The position numbers were made by a program, and so were the translations under genes. Of a stretch of DNA of 64,000 nt, positions 26,330 to 34,901 are shown piece by piece. The DNA is from Arboricoccus pini (lineage in GTDB: Bacteria; Pseudomonadota; Alphaproteobacteria; Geminicoccales; Geminicoccaceae): positions 1 through 64,000 of the forward strand of contig NZ_FYEH01000015.1 in NCBI RefSeq assembly GCF_900187945.1, given 5' to 3'. Under the pieces are notes generated by a model. That model was given only the letters and a program-made list of their open reading frames with translations, had not been told where the DNA came from and did no database searches. Positions within the stretch are counted from its first letter, which is position 1. Every line of letters starts with the position of its first letter.

Positions 26330-27015
26330 CCTTCCATTTCGTCGAGGGGCATGCGCCAAGGGGTGGCAAAGGGGTCGTCACGCTCGCTCCGGACCCGGTT
26401 GATGGGCGCCGTTGGGTCAAGGTAGCCCACCGCCATGCCGCAGACGAGATCCCAGTCGGGCGGAACACCGAGGAAGGTCTTCACCGCACCCGCATGCATG
26501 GCCCAGTCGGCCTGCGGGCAGGTATCGATCCCGGCCTCACGCAACAACAGCATGACGGTCTACAGGAAGATACCCAGATCCAACCATTGATAGCGACCGA
26601 AAGCGGCCGGCATCAGGAAGAAAAGGCCTTGCGGCGCGCCGAAAAACTGGAAGTTCTCGTCGATCCAGGCCGCCCGCGCCGCCCGATCATCTCGGGCGAT
26701 CCCGAGTGCCCCGTAGAGAAGTGCGCCGTTCCGCAGCCGGCGCTCCTGGTAGGTCGCCGGCAGGCTTGCGGGATAGAAGTCATGCGCCAGGGGCTCACCC
26801 GCGGGCTCGGCGACGCGACGCTCGCGCATCAATGCCTTGAGCATCGCCAGCCGTTCGCCCGCGACGAATTCGACCGACCAGGGCTGCAGATTGCCGCCCG
26901 AGGGTGCGCGTGCCGCCTGTCGCACGATCGACCGCAGCCTCTCACCCTCGACAGGCTGGTCGAGGAAGGCGCGCACCGAGTGGCGGCCATTGACGGCGGC
27001 GGTCACGCTGCTCAT
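26326..27015 (-). pseudogene. Nitroreductase family gene interrupted by an in-frame amber codon
   Basis: From ATG 27015 (overlapping the TetR stop) the frame encodes a nitroreductase: NGRHSVRAFLDQPVEGERL at the start and ARAPSGGNLQPWSVEFV with the FMN-binding SGGNxQPW motif. At 26560-26562 a TAG occurs after YQWLDLGIFL. The same frame then continues without any shift as TVMLLLREAGIDTCPQ to the end at 26326, which is the expected C-terminal half including the substrate pocket. A single CAG to TAG change explains everything. FMN-dependent reduction of nitro groups, quinones or ene bonds would be lost unless the stop is read through or is a sequencing error. Both ends keep their four-base overlaps, so the break is probably recent. 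Confidence 0.85.
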
Positions 27016-27653
27016 GCGCTGCCGCCCTTCCCGTTCCGGACCAAGCCGCGCAGTATCACCGCGAGATGGGCCGAGCCAGCCTTCAGCATGTCTTCCGCCG
27101 CCAGAGTCTCCGAGGCGATGAAGCGGCTGAAATTCCATGTCGTGATACCGACGATGAGGTCGGCCAGGACGACGGGATCCACGTCGGGTGCGAGCCGGCC
27201 GCGCTCCTGATAGGTCCTAAGCAGCGTCACGTATTGCCGCTTGATCAAGAGGTTCAAGCGCCCGCCCGCCCTTTGCGCCTTGCCGGCCGGCTCCAGATAT
27301 TGCGCCGCCAGGATCGCGCGCCAGCATCCCTTGGAGAGGTGCTGCAACGCCTGCTCCGCCAGCAGGCGTTCGAAGGCGTTGATGCCGATAAAGGGATCAT
27401 CTGGCGGGTTGCGCACCATGCGGCGCCTGGCCGGTAGGGCCGTGCGCACATGCCGGAGCGCCAGCTCCATCAAAAGATTGGGTTTGGTGGCAAAGTAATT
27501 ATAGACGGTAGCGGGTGCCACCGAGGCAATCTCGGCGATCTCCTCGATATGCGTCGCCTCATATCCATTGCGGGCGAAGAGCAGGTCGGCTGCGTCCAGG
27601 ACCTGTGCCACACGCCTTTGTCGATGCTTCGCTCGTAGATTGACCCCAGCCAT
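27012..27653 (-). CDS. TetR/AcrR-family transcriptional regulator
   Basis: A 213-residue repressor with the N-terminal helix-turn-helix at about residues 15-60 (IEEIAEIASVAPATVYNYF, the TetR recognition pattern) and a helical ligand domain. ATG 27653 fits the family start; an upstream in-frame start at 27767 would cross the operator. It is the first gene of an operon with the nitroreductase (4-base overlap) and class II aldolase, and is divergent from the CE4 deacetylase. A palindrome in the 198-base divergent region is the likely autoregulatory operator. The inducer is probably a substrate of the adjacent catabolic genes. Confidence 0.9.
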   Translation of the reverse strand: MAGVNLRAKHRQRRVAQVLDAADLLFARNGYEATHIEEIAEIASVAPATVYNYFATKPNLLMELALRHVRTALPARRRMVRNPPDDPFIGINAFERLLAEQALQHLSKGCWRAILAAQYLEPAGKAQRAGGRLNLLIKRQYVTLLRTYQERGRLAPDVDPVVLADLIVGITTWNFSRFIASETLAAEDMLKAGSAHLAVILRGLVRNGKGGSA

Positions 27654-27711
27654 GCCTTCACCCTTGGTCTTGCCCGTGCCGGCGGTCAGCCGCCGATCTA
27701 TATTTCTACTG

Positions 27712-27729
27712 AACTCCAAATATGGAGTT
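27712..27729. promoter_or_regulatory. Palindromic operator candidate for the TetR regulator
   Basis: AACTCCA-AATA-TGGAGTT is a 7+4+7 inverted repeat with perfect arms, centred in the divergent region between the TetR gene and the deacetylase operon. It has the size and symmetry expected for a TetR dimer. The right arm continues into TTGAC, a plausible -35 for the rightward genes, so binding would block that promoter. Half of it recurs upstream of the LLM monooxygenase at 25031-25045. Confidence 0.6.
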
Positions 27730-27851
27730 GACGCTAGAGCTATGCGCCGCGCAGAGTATGAGTACAAGGCGTGATCGGATGGGATCGAGACGACCGTCCG
27801 TGGATCTTCGAATGTCGCCTTCCCTACTCGCTATTTGCTTGAAGAGTGCGC

Positions 27852-28769
27852 ATGAGTCTAAGGCTGATCGACAATCCGCCGCCCTGGCCGAATGGCGCCC
27901 GCTGCGCCGTCTGCTTCTCCTTCGATTTCGACGCGGAAAGTCTGCTCCACCTCTATTATCCGGCCGATTCGCGCCGCCGCATCAGCCTTTCCTCGTCCCT
28001 CCGCTATGGCGCGAACGTCGCGATCCCCCGCCTGGTCCAGATCTGGCGCCATTTCGGCATGCGCCAGACGGTCTTTGTGCCGGGTTGGTGCATCGAGACC
28101 TATCCCAAGGCGATCGAAGCACTCCTGGCCGACGGCCATGAGATCGCCCACCACGGCTGGCTGCACGAACGGCCAAATCAGCTCTCGCGCGACGACGAGG
28201 GTCTCGTTCTCATCCGCGGCATCGAGGCCATCATCGCCGCGACAGGGGCGCGCCCTAAGGGCTATCGCTGTCCGTCGGGTGCGTTTTCCGAATACACGCT
28301 CGACCTGCTGCTGGCCGAGAACTTCGCCTACGACGCCTCGCTTGGCGGCGACGACGTTCCCTATCGCATCGAAGGCGAGACGGGCTCGCTCCTGGAGCTG
28401 CCATCGGATCACGCGCTCGATGACTGGCCGCAATATGTCAACATGAAGGAATTCAACATGGGCATGACGATCCAGTCGCCGGCACGGGCGATGGACGTCT
28501 TTCGTGCCGAATTCGATGCGGCGCACGCCCATGGCGGCCTCTGGGCGGCGATCTGGCATCCCTTCGTCTCCGGCCGGCTCGCCAGGGCCGAGGCCATGGT
28601 CGAGCTCATCCAGCACATGCAGGCGAAGGGTGGTGTCTGGTTCGCGACGCTAGCCGAGATCGCGGCCCATATCGAGGAGGTCACCGCCAAGGGCCTCTGG
28701 ACGCCGCGTCGCGAGACCCTCCCCTTCTGGCCGGAACCGGTGCCGCAACTCGTCGTGCCGAGCCGCTAG
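27852..28769 (+). CDS. Polysaccharide deacetylase (CE4/NodB) family amidase
   Basis: A 305-residue metal-dependent amide hydrolase without signal peptide, so it acts in the cytosol. The NodB motifs are visible: FSFDFDAES (catalytic and metal Asp), HEIAHHGWLHE (the His-x3-His metal pair) and YRCPSGAFS. Cytosolic CE4 proteins of this size include HpPgdA-like and PuuE-like (allantoinase) enzymes that open cyclic or small amides rather than polysaccharides. ATG 27852 is preferred; a GTG two codons earlier is possible. It heads an operon with an ABC importer and an M20 carbamoylase-like hydrolase, which supports a role in breaking down an imported cyclic amide or ureide. Confidence 0.85.
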   Translation: MSLRLIDNPPPWPNGARCAVCFSFDFDAESLLHLYYPADSRRRISLSSSLRYGANVAIPRLVQIWRHFGMRQTVFVPGWCIETYPKAIEALLADGHEIAHHGWLHERPNQLSRDDEGLVLIRGIEAIIAATGARPKGYRCPSGAFSEYTLDLLLAENFAYDASLGGDDVPYRIEGETGSLLELPSDHALDDWPQYVNMKEFNMGMTIQSPARAMDVFRAEFDAAHAHGGLWAAIWHPFVSGRLARAEAMVELIQHMQAKGGVWFATLAEIAAHIEEVTAKGLWTPRRETLPFWPEPVPQLVVPSR

Positions 28770-28810
28770 CAATCTTTCCTCGTCGCACCCTGGCCCTTAG
28801 GAGCTGGCCC

Positions 28811-29644
28811 ATGAACTCTCGTTGCCGTGGATGGCTGGCCGCAGCCCTCCTTGTGTCGCTCTGTCCGCCGGTCGCCGACGCGGCGTCGCTGCCGGCCGAG
28901 ATCGCCTCCAGCAAGACCCTGCGCCTGGCACTCGAGCCCAGCTACCCGCCGCTCGAGATGCGCGATACCAAGACCAACGAGTTGACGGGATTCGACGTCG
29001 AACTGGCAACGGCGATCGCCAGCGATCTCGGCCTCAAGATCGAATGGCAGACGAGCGCCTTCGAACAGCTCACGCCATCGCTGCAATCCGGTCGCGCCGA
29101 CATGATCATGAGCGGCTTCTACGACATTCCCAAGCGCCGGGGCATGTTCGACTTCGTCGATTATCTGAAGGCGGGCGCGCAGTTCTACACGCTGGCCGCG
29201 AGCAAGGAGCTGAAGACGGTCAGCGACCTCTGCGGCAAGACGGTGACGACCACGCGCGGCACCAGCTTCCCCGAAACGATCAAGGCGCTGAGCGACAAGA
29301 GTTGTGCCGGCAAGGAGCCGATCACCGTCATCGTCGACACCGATCTTGGCCAGCAATTGAGCAATCTCAAGCAGGGACGCGCCGATGCCGCCGTACAGGG
29401 CCTGGAGGCCGTGCCGACGATCGTCGCCCAGGATCCCGGCATGTACCGGCCGATGGGCGAGCCCTTCTCCTCGACCCTCATGGGCATGGCGTTCAGCAAG
29501 GATAATCCGGGCCTGCGCGACGCCTTCCAGGAGGGCCTGAAGAAGGTCATCGCCGATGGCCGCTATGACGCCCTGATCGCCAAATGGAAGCTCGACCTCA
29601 GCAGCTACAAGGAGGCCACCGTCAACCTCGGTCCGGCGCCATGA
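28811..29644 (+). CDS. Amino-acid-type ABC transporter substrate-binding protein
   Basis: A 277-residue periplasmic protein of the HisJ/GlnH (SBP family 3) type. A signal peptide ends near VADA-AS (about residue 24). The mature part shows LRLALEPSYPPLEM, NELTGFDVELATAIAS and DMIMSGFYDIPKRR, typical of polar amino-acid binders. TTAGGAG lies 8 bases before the ATG. The permease gene starts inside its stop codon (ATGA), so the transporter components are translationally coupled. The ligand is unknown. The upstream deacetylase and downstream M20 hydrolase suggest an amide- or carbamoyl-bearing compound. Confidence 0.92.
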   Translation: MNSRCRGWLAAALLVSLCPPVADAASLPAEIASSKTLRLALEPSYPPLEMRDTKTNELTGFDVELATAIASDLGLKIEWQTSAFEQLTPSLQSGRADMIMSGFYDIPKRRGMFDFVDYLKAGAQFYTLAASKELKTVSDLCGKTVTTTRGTSFPETIKALSDKSCAGKEPITVIVDTDLGQQLSNLKQGRADAAVQGLEAVPTIVAQDPGMYRPMGEPFSSTLMGMAFSKDNPGLRDAFQEGLKKVIADGRYDALIAKWKLDLSSYKEATVNLGPAP

Positions 29645-30537
29645 CGCAGGCGGAGGGCCGCGCCGCGGCGGGCCTGTGCGTCTCGGATGGCGATGTCGGC
29701 ATCGACGATACCGACATCGCGCGCCTGCGCCATGTCCGGCCGCGCCATTATGGCCGCATCCTGGCGGTGCTGCTGATCGTCCTCTTCGCGGGCTTTCTCA
29801 TCAAATCCTTCGCGGAGGGCCAGATCGACTGGCCGGAGGTCGGCAATTACCTCACCTGGCCGACCATCCTCATGGGCGTCGTCAACACCGTCTGGCTCTC
29901 GATCGCCAGCATGGCGATCGGCATCGCCCTGGGTGTTGCCTGCGCCATCGCCCGCAACTCGCCCAACCCCGTCGTGCGCAGCGCCGCGATCTTCTATGCT
30001 TGGTTCTTTCGTGGCACGCCCGTCATCCTCCAGCTCCTGATCTGGTTCAACCTGGCTCTGGTCTTTCCCCGCCTGGGTATCGCCGGTGTCTGGGACGTCA
30101 GGACGGTGACGGTCATCACGCCGGCCGTGGCGGCACTCTTGGGCTTCGGTCTGAACGAGGGCGCCTATGTCTCCGAGATCGTCCGGGCCGGCCTCCTCTC
30201 CGTCGATCGCGGCCAGTACGAGGCAGCCCGCTCGATCGGCATGCGCGAAATGAAGGCGCTCCGGCGTATCATCCTGCCGCAGGCCATGCGCGTCGTCGTG
30301 CCACCGCTCGGCAACGAGTTCATAGGCCTCATCAAGATGACCTCGCTTGCAAGCATCGTCGGCTTCAACGACGTGCTCCGCAGCGCCCAGGACGTCTATT
30401 ACACCAACACCAAGGTGATCGAGCTCCTGATTGTGGCCGCCATATGGTATCTCATCGTCGTCTCCGTCCTCTCCTTCGGCCAGGGCTTCATCGAGCGCCG
30501 CTTCGGCCGTGGCTTTAGCGGGAGCGGCCGGCGTTGA
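29641..30537 (+). CDS. Amino-acid-type ABC transporter permease
   Basis: A 298-residue inner-membrane permease of the HisM/GlnP family. ATG 29641 overlaps the binding-protein stop. About 50 hydrophilic N-terminal residues precede the first helix. The signature EAARSIGMREMKALRRI (EAA loop contacting the ATPase) and FFRGTPVILQLLIWF are visible. There is only one permease gene, so the transporter probably works as a permease homodimer, unlike systems with two different permeases. The ATPase gene follows with a TTGA overlap. Confidence 0.92.
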   Translation: MTQAEGRAAAGLCVSDGDVGIDDTDIARLRHVRPRHYGRILAVLLIVLFAGFLIKSFAEGQIDWPEVGNYLTWPTILMGVVNTVWLSIASMAIGIALGVACAIARNSPNPVVRSAAIFYAWFFRGTPVILQLLIWFNLALVFPRLGIAGVWDVRTVTVITPAVAALLGFGLNEGAYVSEIVRAGLLSVDRGQYEAARSIGMREMKALRRIILPQAMRVVVPPLGNEFIGLIKMTSLASIVGFNDVLRSAQDVYYTNTKVIELLIVAAIWYLIVVSVLSFGQGFIERRFGRGFSGSGRR

Positions 30538-31307
30538 CGGCGCCGATCGTCGCCGCCCGCAAGGTGGGCAAGCTCTTTGGCGAGATGGCGGCCCTCGTCG
30601 ACGTGACGCTGGACGTCATGCCAAAGGAGGTCGTCTGCATCATCGGCCCCTCCGGTTCGGGCAAGACGACGTTCCTGCGCTGCATCAACCAGCTCGAGCG
30701 CATTAATTCCGGTGCGCTCTGGGTGAACGGTGAACTCAACGGCTTTCGCCGCCAAGGCGATTTGTTGCACCCGCTAGGCGAGGCCGAGATCGCCCGCCAG
30801 CGACGCGTGACGGGCATGGTCTTTCAGCGCTTCAATCTCTTTCCTCACATGACCGCCCTCGAGAACATCATCGAGGGGCCAGTGCACGTCCTGAGGCGGC
30901 CACCAGACGAGGCGCGCGAGGAAGCCAGAGCCCTGTTGGCAAGGGTGGGGCTGGCCGACAAGCAAAGCAGTTTTCCAGCCGAACTTTCCGGCGGCCAGCA
31001 GCAGCGTGTGGCGATCGCCCGCTCGCTGGCGATGCGCCCGAAGCTCATGCTCTTCGACGAGCCGACCTCGGCCCTCGATCCCGAGCTGGTGGGCGAGGTC
31101 CTGGCCGTCATGCGCGACCTTGCAAGCAGCGGCATGACCATGATCGTCGTTACGCACGAGCTGGAATTCGCCCGTGACGTTGGCGACCGTATCGTCTTCA
31201 TGGACAAAGGCCGCGTCGTCGAGACCGGCCCTGCCGCCCAGTTGATGGCAAGCCCACGGGCTGCCCGCACCCAGGAGTTCCTCCGTCGGGTCCTGACCCG
31301 CGGCTGA
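30534..31307 (+). CDS. Amino-acid-type ABC transporter ATP-binding protein
   Basis: A 257-residue ATPase of the GlnQ/HisP type. Walker A is GPSGSGKTT, the Q-loop is MVFQRFNLFPHMTALENI, the ABC signature is LSGGQQQR and Walker B is LMLFDEPTSALD, followed by the H-loop VVTHEL. Translation appears to start at TTG 30534, overlapping the permease stop as TTGA. It completes a one-operon importer with the binding protein and permease and is followed by the M20 hydrolase gene after about 27 bases. Confidence 0.93.
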   Translation: MTAPIVAARKVGKLFGEMAALVDVTLDVMPKEVVCIIGPSGSGKTTFLRCINQLERINSGALWVNGELNGFRRQGDLLHPLGEAEIARQRRVTGMVFQRFNLFPHMTALENIIEGPVHVLRRPPDEAREEARALLARVGLADKQSSFPAELSGGQQQRVAIARSLAMRPKLMLFDEPTSALDPELVGEVLAVMRDLASSGMTMIVVTHELEFARDVGDRIVFMDKGRVVETGPAAQLMASPRAARTQEFLRRVLTRG

Positions 31308-31334
31308 ACCTTTCAAAATCCGGAGATTTTGTCG

Positions 31335-32540
31335 ATGCCCGTCGTCGTCGATACCGCGCGTTTCCTGGCCGATCTGCATGAGCTTCGCCAGATCGGCACG
31401 TATAAGACCGGCGTGCACCGGCCGACCTATTCCAAGGAGGACATGGACTCCCGTCGCTGGCTGATGACGAAGATGGCCGAGATCGGCCTTGAGCCCGAGA
31501 TGGACGGAATCGGCAACGTCATCGGCCGCCACCCCGGCCCGGGCCCGCATCTCCTGGTCGGCAGTCATATCGAGACACAGAACCAGGCGGGCTGGCTGGA
31601 CGGCGCGCTGGGCGTCGTCGCGGCACTGGCCCTGGCACGGAGCGGCCTGCCCGTCGATGTGGCCGCCTATGTCGACGAGGAGGGCCATTTCGATGTCGGC
31701 TTCCTCGGCAGCCGCTCCTTGATCGGCGATCTCACCGAGGCCGATCTCGACAAAGCGCGCAACCGGACCGACGGGACGCCGCTTCGCCAGGCGCTGCGGG
31801 CGGCGGGCCTCTCGGGAGAACCCCGCTTCCGCCTCGATCCCACGCGCTACAAGGGCGCCTACGAGTTGCATATCGAGCAGGGCACGCAGCTGGAGCGCGA
31901 GGGGCTGCGCGCCGGGGTCGTCACCGGCATCGTCGCGATCTGGCAGTTCGCCATCCGTATCGTCGGCCAGCAGGATCACGCCGGGGGCACGACGATGGCC
32001 GAGCGCAAGGATGCGGGTCTGGCGGCGGTTCGCCTCCTGGCAGCGATCGATCGGGAGTTTCCCAAGGTCTGCGGCCGGCGCTCCACCTGGACCACGGGTC
32101 GGATCACGCTCAGCCCCGGCGCGCCCTCGATCATCCCGGGCGAGGCGAACATCCTCTTCCAGTTCCGCGACGTCGAGATGGCCGTTCTCGAGCGCATGGA
32201 GGAGTGCCTCGTCCGCCTCGTTCAGGAGAGCAATCGCAACGAGCGGACCGAGGCCTTCCTCGAGGTCATCGACAAGGCCATCCCGGCCGTCTGCGACCCC
32301 GCCATGATGACGGCCCTCGAGGCCGCCGCCCGCGAGCATGCCCCGGACGCCTGGCAGTTCATGCCAAGCGGCGCCGGGCATGATTCGCAAAATCTCGCCC
32401 GCATCATGCCGGCCGCCATGCTGTTCACCCCGAGTATCGGCGGGATCAGCCATCACTGGGCCGAGGACACCAAGGAAGAGGATCTGGCGCTCTGCTGCCA
32501 GATCCTGGCGACGGCGGCCGAACGGTTCCTGGCTGGCTGA
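31335..32540 (+). CDS. M20-family Zn-dependent hydrolase (carbamoylase / allantoate amidohydrolase-like)
   Basis: A 401-residue amidase of the HyuC/AllC group, which splits N-carbamoyl or ureido groups from amino acids. The two-metal site is visible: His in VGSHIETQ (H78), Asp in GWLDGALG, Glu pair in YVDEEGH, His in ELHIEQG and a late His in GGISHHWAE. ATG 31335 has GGAG 9 bases upstream; a TTG two codons earlier is possible. It ends the operon begun by the CE4 deacetylase and the ABC importer. Together these could import a cyclic or acylated ureide, open it, and release ammonia and CO2. The specific substrate is inference. Confidence 0.87.
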   Translation: MPVVVDTARFLADLHELRQIGTYKTGVHRPTYSKEDMDSRRWLMTKMAEIGLEPEMDGIGNVIGRHPGPGPHLLVGSHIETQNQAGWLDGALGVVAALALARSGLPVDVAAYVDEEGHFDVGFLGSRSLIGDLTEADLDKARNRTDGTPLRQALRAAGLSGEPRFRLDPTRYKGAYELHIEQGTQLEREGLRAGVVTGIVAIWQFAIRIVGQQDHAGGTTMAERKDAGLAAVRLLAAIDREFPKVCGRRSTWTTGRITLSPGAPSIIPGEANILFQFRDVEMAVLERMEECLVRLVQESNRNERTEAFLEVIDKAIPAVCDPAMMTALEAAAREHAPDAWQFMPSGAGHDSQNLARIMPAAMLFTPSIGGISHHWAEDTKEEDLALCCQILATAAERFLAG

Positions 32541-32561
32541 CGAGGCCCGCGCCGCCTGAAA

Positions 32562-33956
32562 TCATCCCTGGCCGGCGCGTGCCCGTATGCCCGCCAGCGC
32601 GTCCTCTGCCGCGTGCACCAGAGCCGGCACGTCGACATCCTTGAGTCTGCCCGCTTCCTTGAGGATCCGTCCGTCGGCCATGACGAAGCTGACATTGGCT
32701 GGTTGTGCCGCATGCGTGAGGACGGCATCCAGATCGGCGGTCGGACCGGTATTGATGTCCGCCATGTCGACGAGGATCAAATCCGCGCGCTTGTGCGGGC
32801 GGATCGATCCCGTGACGTCGGCAAGGCCGAGATCGCTTGCACCGCCGATCGTTGCCCACTCGAGGAAGGTTCGGGCGGGAATGGGTTCCTGACGCTCGGC
32901 ACTCCCGGCGGCGATGTTAAGCGCGATCTTCATCACATTGAAGAAATCGGCATTGCCCGCGAGCGGCGTGTTGTCGATCGACAGGCTCAGCTTCACGCCG
33001 GCGTCGTGCAGCAGCCCGATCGGCGGGATGCCAAACCCGACGCGCAGCTCGGTCCATGGACTGAGACTGACGGGTGAGCCACTGGCAGCGATGGCACGCG
33101 CATCCTCGACCGTCGCATGCGTGGCGTGGACGAGCTGGATGTCGGGGCCGAGCAGCCCCTCGCGGGCCAGCGTTGCGATGGCCTGTTGCTTGGCAAGCTC
33201 GCGCGTGATGGCGATATGCACGCTCAAGGGCAGTTTCTGAGCGCGCGCGAAGGCCCACTCCTCGCGCCAGATCGCGGCCTCGCTCCGCTCCGGGCCGCGC
33301 ACGCACATGCCAAGGCTCGTGAGGCCGTCATCCGCGCCGACCTCGCTCTGCACACGCTCCAGCGCGGCAAAATCCATCCGCGCACCCGGCCCCATCTCCT
33401 GGGGGTAACCAAAGGCGAACCGGCCCCGCAATCCGCTCTCTCGATGGGCTCTGATCTCCGCCATCGCATGATCGTAACCACGTGTGTTGTGCGACCAATT
33501 ATGCACGGTCGTAATGCCGCTATAAGCTGCCTCGGCCAGAGCCAGCCTGGCACCCAGATAATTGTCATCCGGCCTGAAGGCTGGCGCCAAGCGGCGCCAG
33601 GCTGGCCAATAGCCCGCCTGCCCCCCGGCAAGACCGCGGCCGACGGAATTCCACATATGCCAATGCGTATCGATCAGACCCGGCATCAAGACGGCATCCG
33701 GGCGGTCGATCAGCGTCGCACCAGGCGCCTCGATCGCCTTGCCGACCGCGACGATCCAGCCATCCCTGACATGCACCGCCCCGCCCTCGACGTCGCCCCC
33801 CGGCTCCATGGTCAGCACACGACCGGCCCGAATGAGATATTCCCCGCGGACGGCAGCGGCGAGCGACGATGCTGCTGGCGCTGCAAGGTCAGAGGCGGCC
33901 AGTCCCGCCAAGGCGCCGAAACGCCTTCTGTTGATCGGACCGCAAAGAAGGCACAT
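32562..33956 (-). CDS. Tat-exported amidohydrolase (ATZ/TRZ-like)
   Basis: A 464-residue metal-dependent hydrolase of the amidohydrolase superfamily. The N-terminus MCLLCGPINRRRFGALAG has a twin-arginine motif followed by a hydrophobic, Ala-rich stretch, so the folded enzyme is probably sent to the periplasm. Metal and catalytic residues are visible: HWH in LIDTHWHMWN, LSVHIAITR, VHATHATVED and the Asp in LSLSIDNTP. Relatives deaminate or dechlorinate triazines, guanine or other N-heterocycles. ATG 33956 is favoured by GGGGA 6 bases upstream; ATG 33962 is the alternative. It converges with the M20 hydrolase after about 20 bases and could process the substrate before import. Confidence 0.85.
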   Translation of the reverse strand: MCLLCGPINRRRFGALAGLAASDLAAPAASSLAAAVRGEYLIRAGRVLTMEPGGDVEGGAVHVRDGWIVAVGKAIEAPGATLIDRPDAVLMPGLIDTHWHMWNSVGRGLAGGQAGYWPAWRRLAPAFRPDDNYLGARLALAEAAYSGITTVHNWSHNTRGYDHAMAEIRAHRESGLRGRFAFGYPQEMGPGARMDFAALERVQSEVGADDGLTSLGMCVRGPERSEAAIWREEWAFARAQKLPLSVHIAITRELAKQQAIATLAREGLLGPDIQLVHATHATVEDARAIAASGSPVSLSPWTELRVGFGIPPIGLLHDAGVKLSLSIDNTPLAGNADFFNVMKIALNIAAGSAERQEPIPARTFLEWATIGGASDLGLADVTGSIRPHKRADLILVDMADINTGPTADLDAVLTHAAQPANVSFVMADGRILKEAGRLKDVDVPALVHAAEDALAGIRARAGQG

Positions 33957-34044
33957 CCTCATTCCCCGCTCATGTCGCCCTGCCAGATACAAGCTACCCG
34001 GCATGAGCGCTCTTTGATATCGGCAGCACGACAGAGGCTGGGAC

Positions 34045-34758
34045 ATGACGTTGAGACAGCAGCAGGCTCCTTGCAAGGTAGCCTTGATCGTCGGTGCCGG
34101 CCCCGGGATCAGCGGTGCGTTGGCCCGCCGACTCGCGGCGAGCGGCGCCAAGGTCGCGATTTGTGCCCGGGACGGCCAGCGCGTGGCGGCGCTGGCGGAC
34201 GCCACCGGTGCTGCGGCCTTCACCGCCGACGCCACCGATGCCGGTGCCGTGGCGAGACTGTTCGTCGAGGTCGAGGAACGTTTTGGCAGCCCCGATTTCG
34301 TCCTCTACAATCCCAGCGCGCGCGCCGGCGGACCACTGACCGAGCTCGAACCCGAAGCTGTGGCGACAGCGCTGGCGATCGGCGCCTTTGGCGGCTTTCT
34401 TGTGGCGCAGCAGGCAGCACGGCGCATGATCCCGCAAGGCGGCGGCGCCATCTTTTTCACCGGCGCCACCGCCAGCCTAAAGGCCTATGCAGGCTCAGCT
34501 GGCTTTGCCATGGGCAAGTTCGCGCTTCGAGCTCTGGCCCAGAGTGCCGCCCGCGAACTCGGCCCTAAGGGCATCCACGTCGCTCATTTCATCATCGATG
34601 GCGGCGTGCGCTCGGCTAAACGGCCAGACCCGGCAGATGCGCCCGACAGCACCCTCGATCCCGATGCGATCGCCACCGTCTATCTCGATACCCTGGCCCA
34701 GCACCGAAGTGCCTGGGCGCACGAAATCGACCTCAGGCCCTGGGTGGAGCGCTTTTGA
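34045..34758 (+). CDS. Short-chain dehydrogenase-like protein with Phe in place of the catalytic Tyr
   Basis: A 237-residue Rossmann-fold protein. The cofactor motif is VGAGPGISGALARRL. The active-site region reads FFTGATASLKAYAGSAGFAMGK when taken in two overlapping parts: Ser is retained, but the YxxxK position is F-A-M-G-K, so the acid/base Tyr is absent. From memory, a sizeable bacterial subgroup with the ARELGPKGIHVAH block shares this change, so it is probably a family trait rather than decay. It may bind NAD(P) without classical reductase activity or use another residue. It is divergent from the Tat amidohydrolase (about 90 bases) and followed by an unrelated membrane gene. Confidence 0.82.
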   Translation: MTLRQQQAPCKVALIVGAGPGISGALARRLAASGAKVAICARDGQRVAALADATGAAAFTADATDAGAVARLFVEVEERFGSPDFVLYNPSARAGGPLTELEPEAVATALAIGAFGGFLVAQQAARRMIPQGGGAIFFTGATASLKAYAGSAGFAMGKFALRALAQSAARELGPKGIHVAHFIIDGGVRSAKRPDPADAPDSTLDPDAIATVYLDTLAQHRSAWAHEIDLRPWVERF

Positions 34759-34901
34759 AGCCATCCCAAGACCCTTGCTCAAAGGGTGCGGCCAGCGGAC
34801 ACAAGTGAGGCCTTTCCGCCCATTCACCCCGTTCTCTAACTTGGCGAAACCAGGTGAAATCGGCATCAAGGCGCCCCAAGCCAACGGCAGACTGCGAATA
34901 G

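Noticed and set aside
26560-26562. TAG as pyrrolysine codon in the nitroreductase
   Set aside because: Pyrrolysine use is confined to certain methylamine-utilising archaea and bacteria, and no pyl genes or methyltransferase context are present. A point mutation is simpler.
30774-32456. A 560-codon minus-strand frame across the ABC ATPase and M20 hydrolase genes
   Set aside because: It is antisense to two genes with all catalytic motifs intact; no recognisable protein features.
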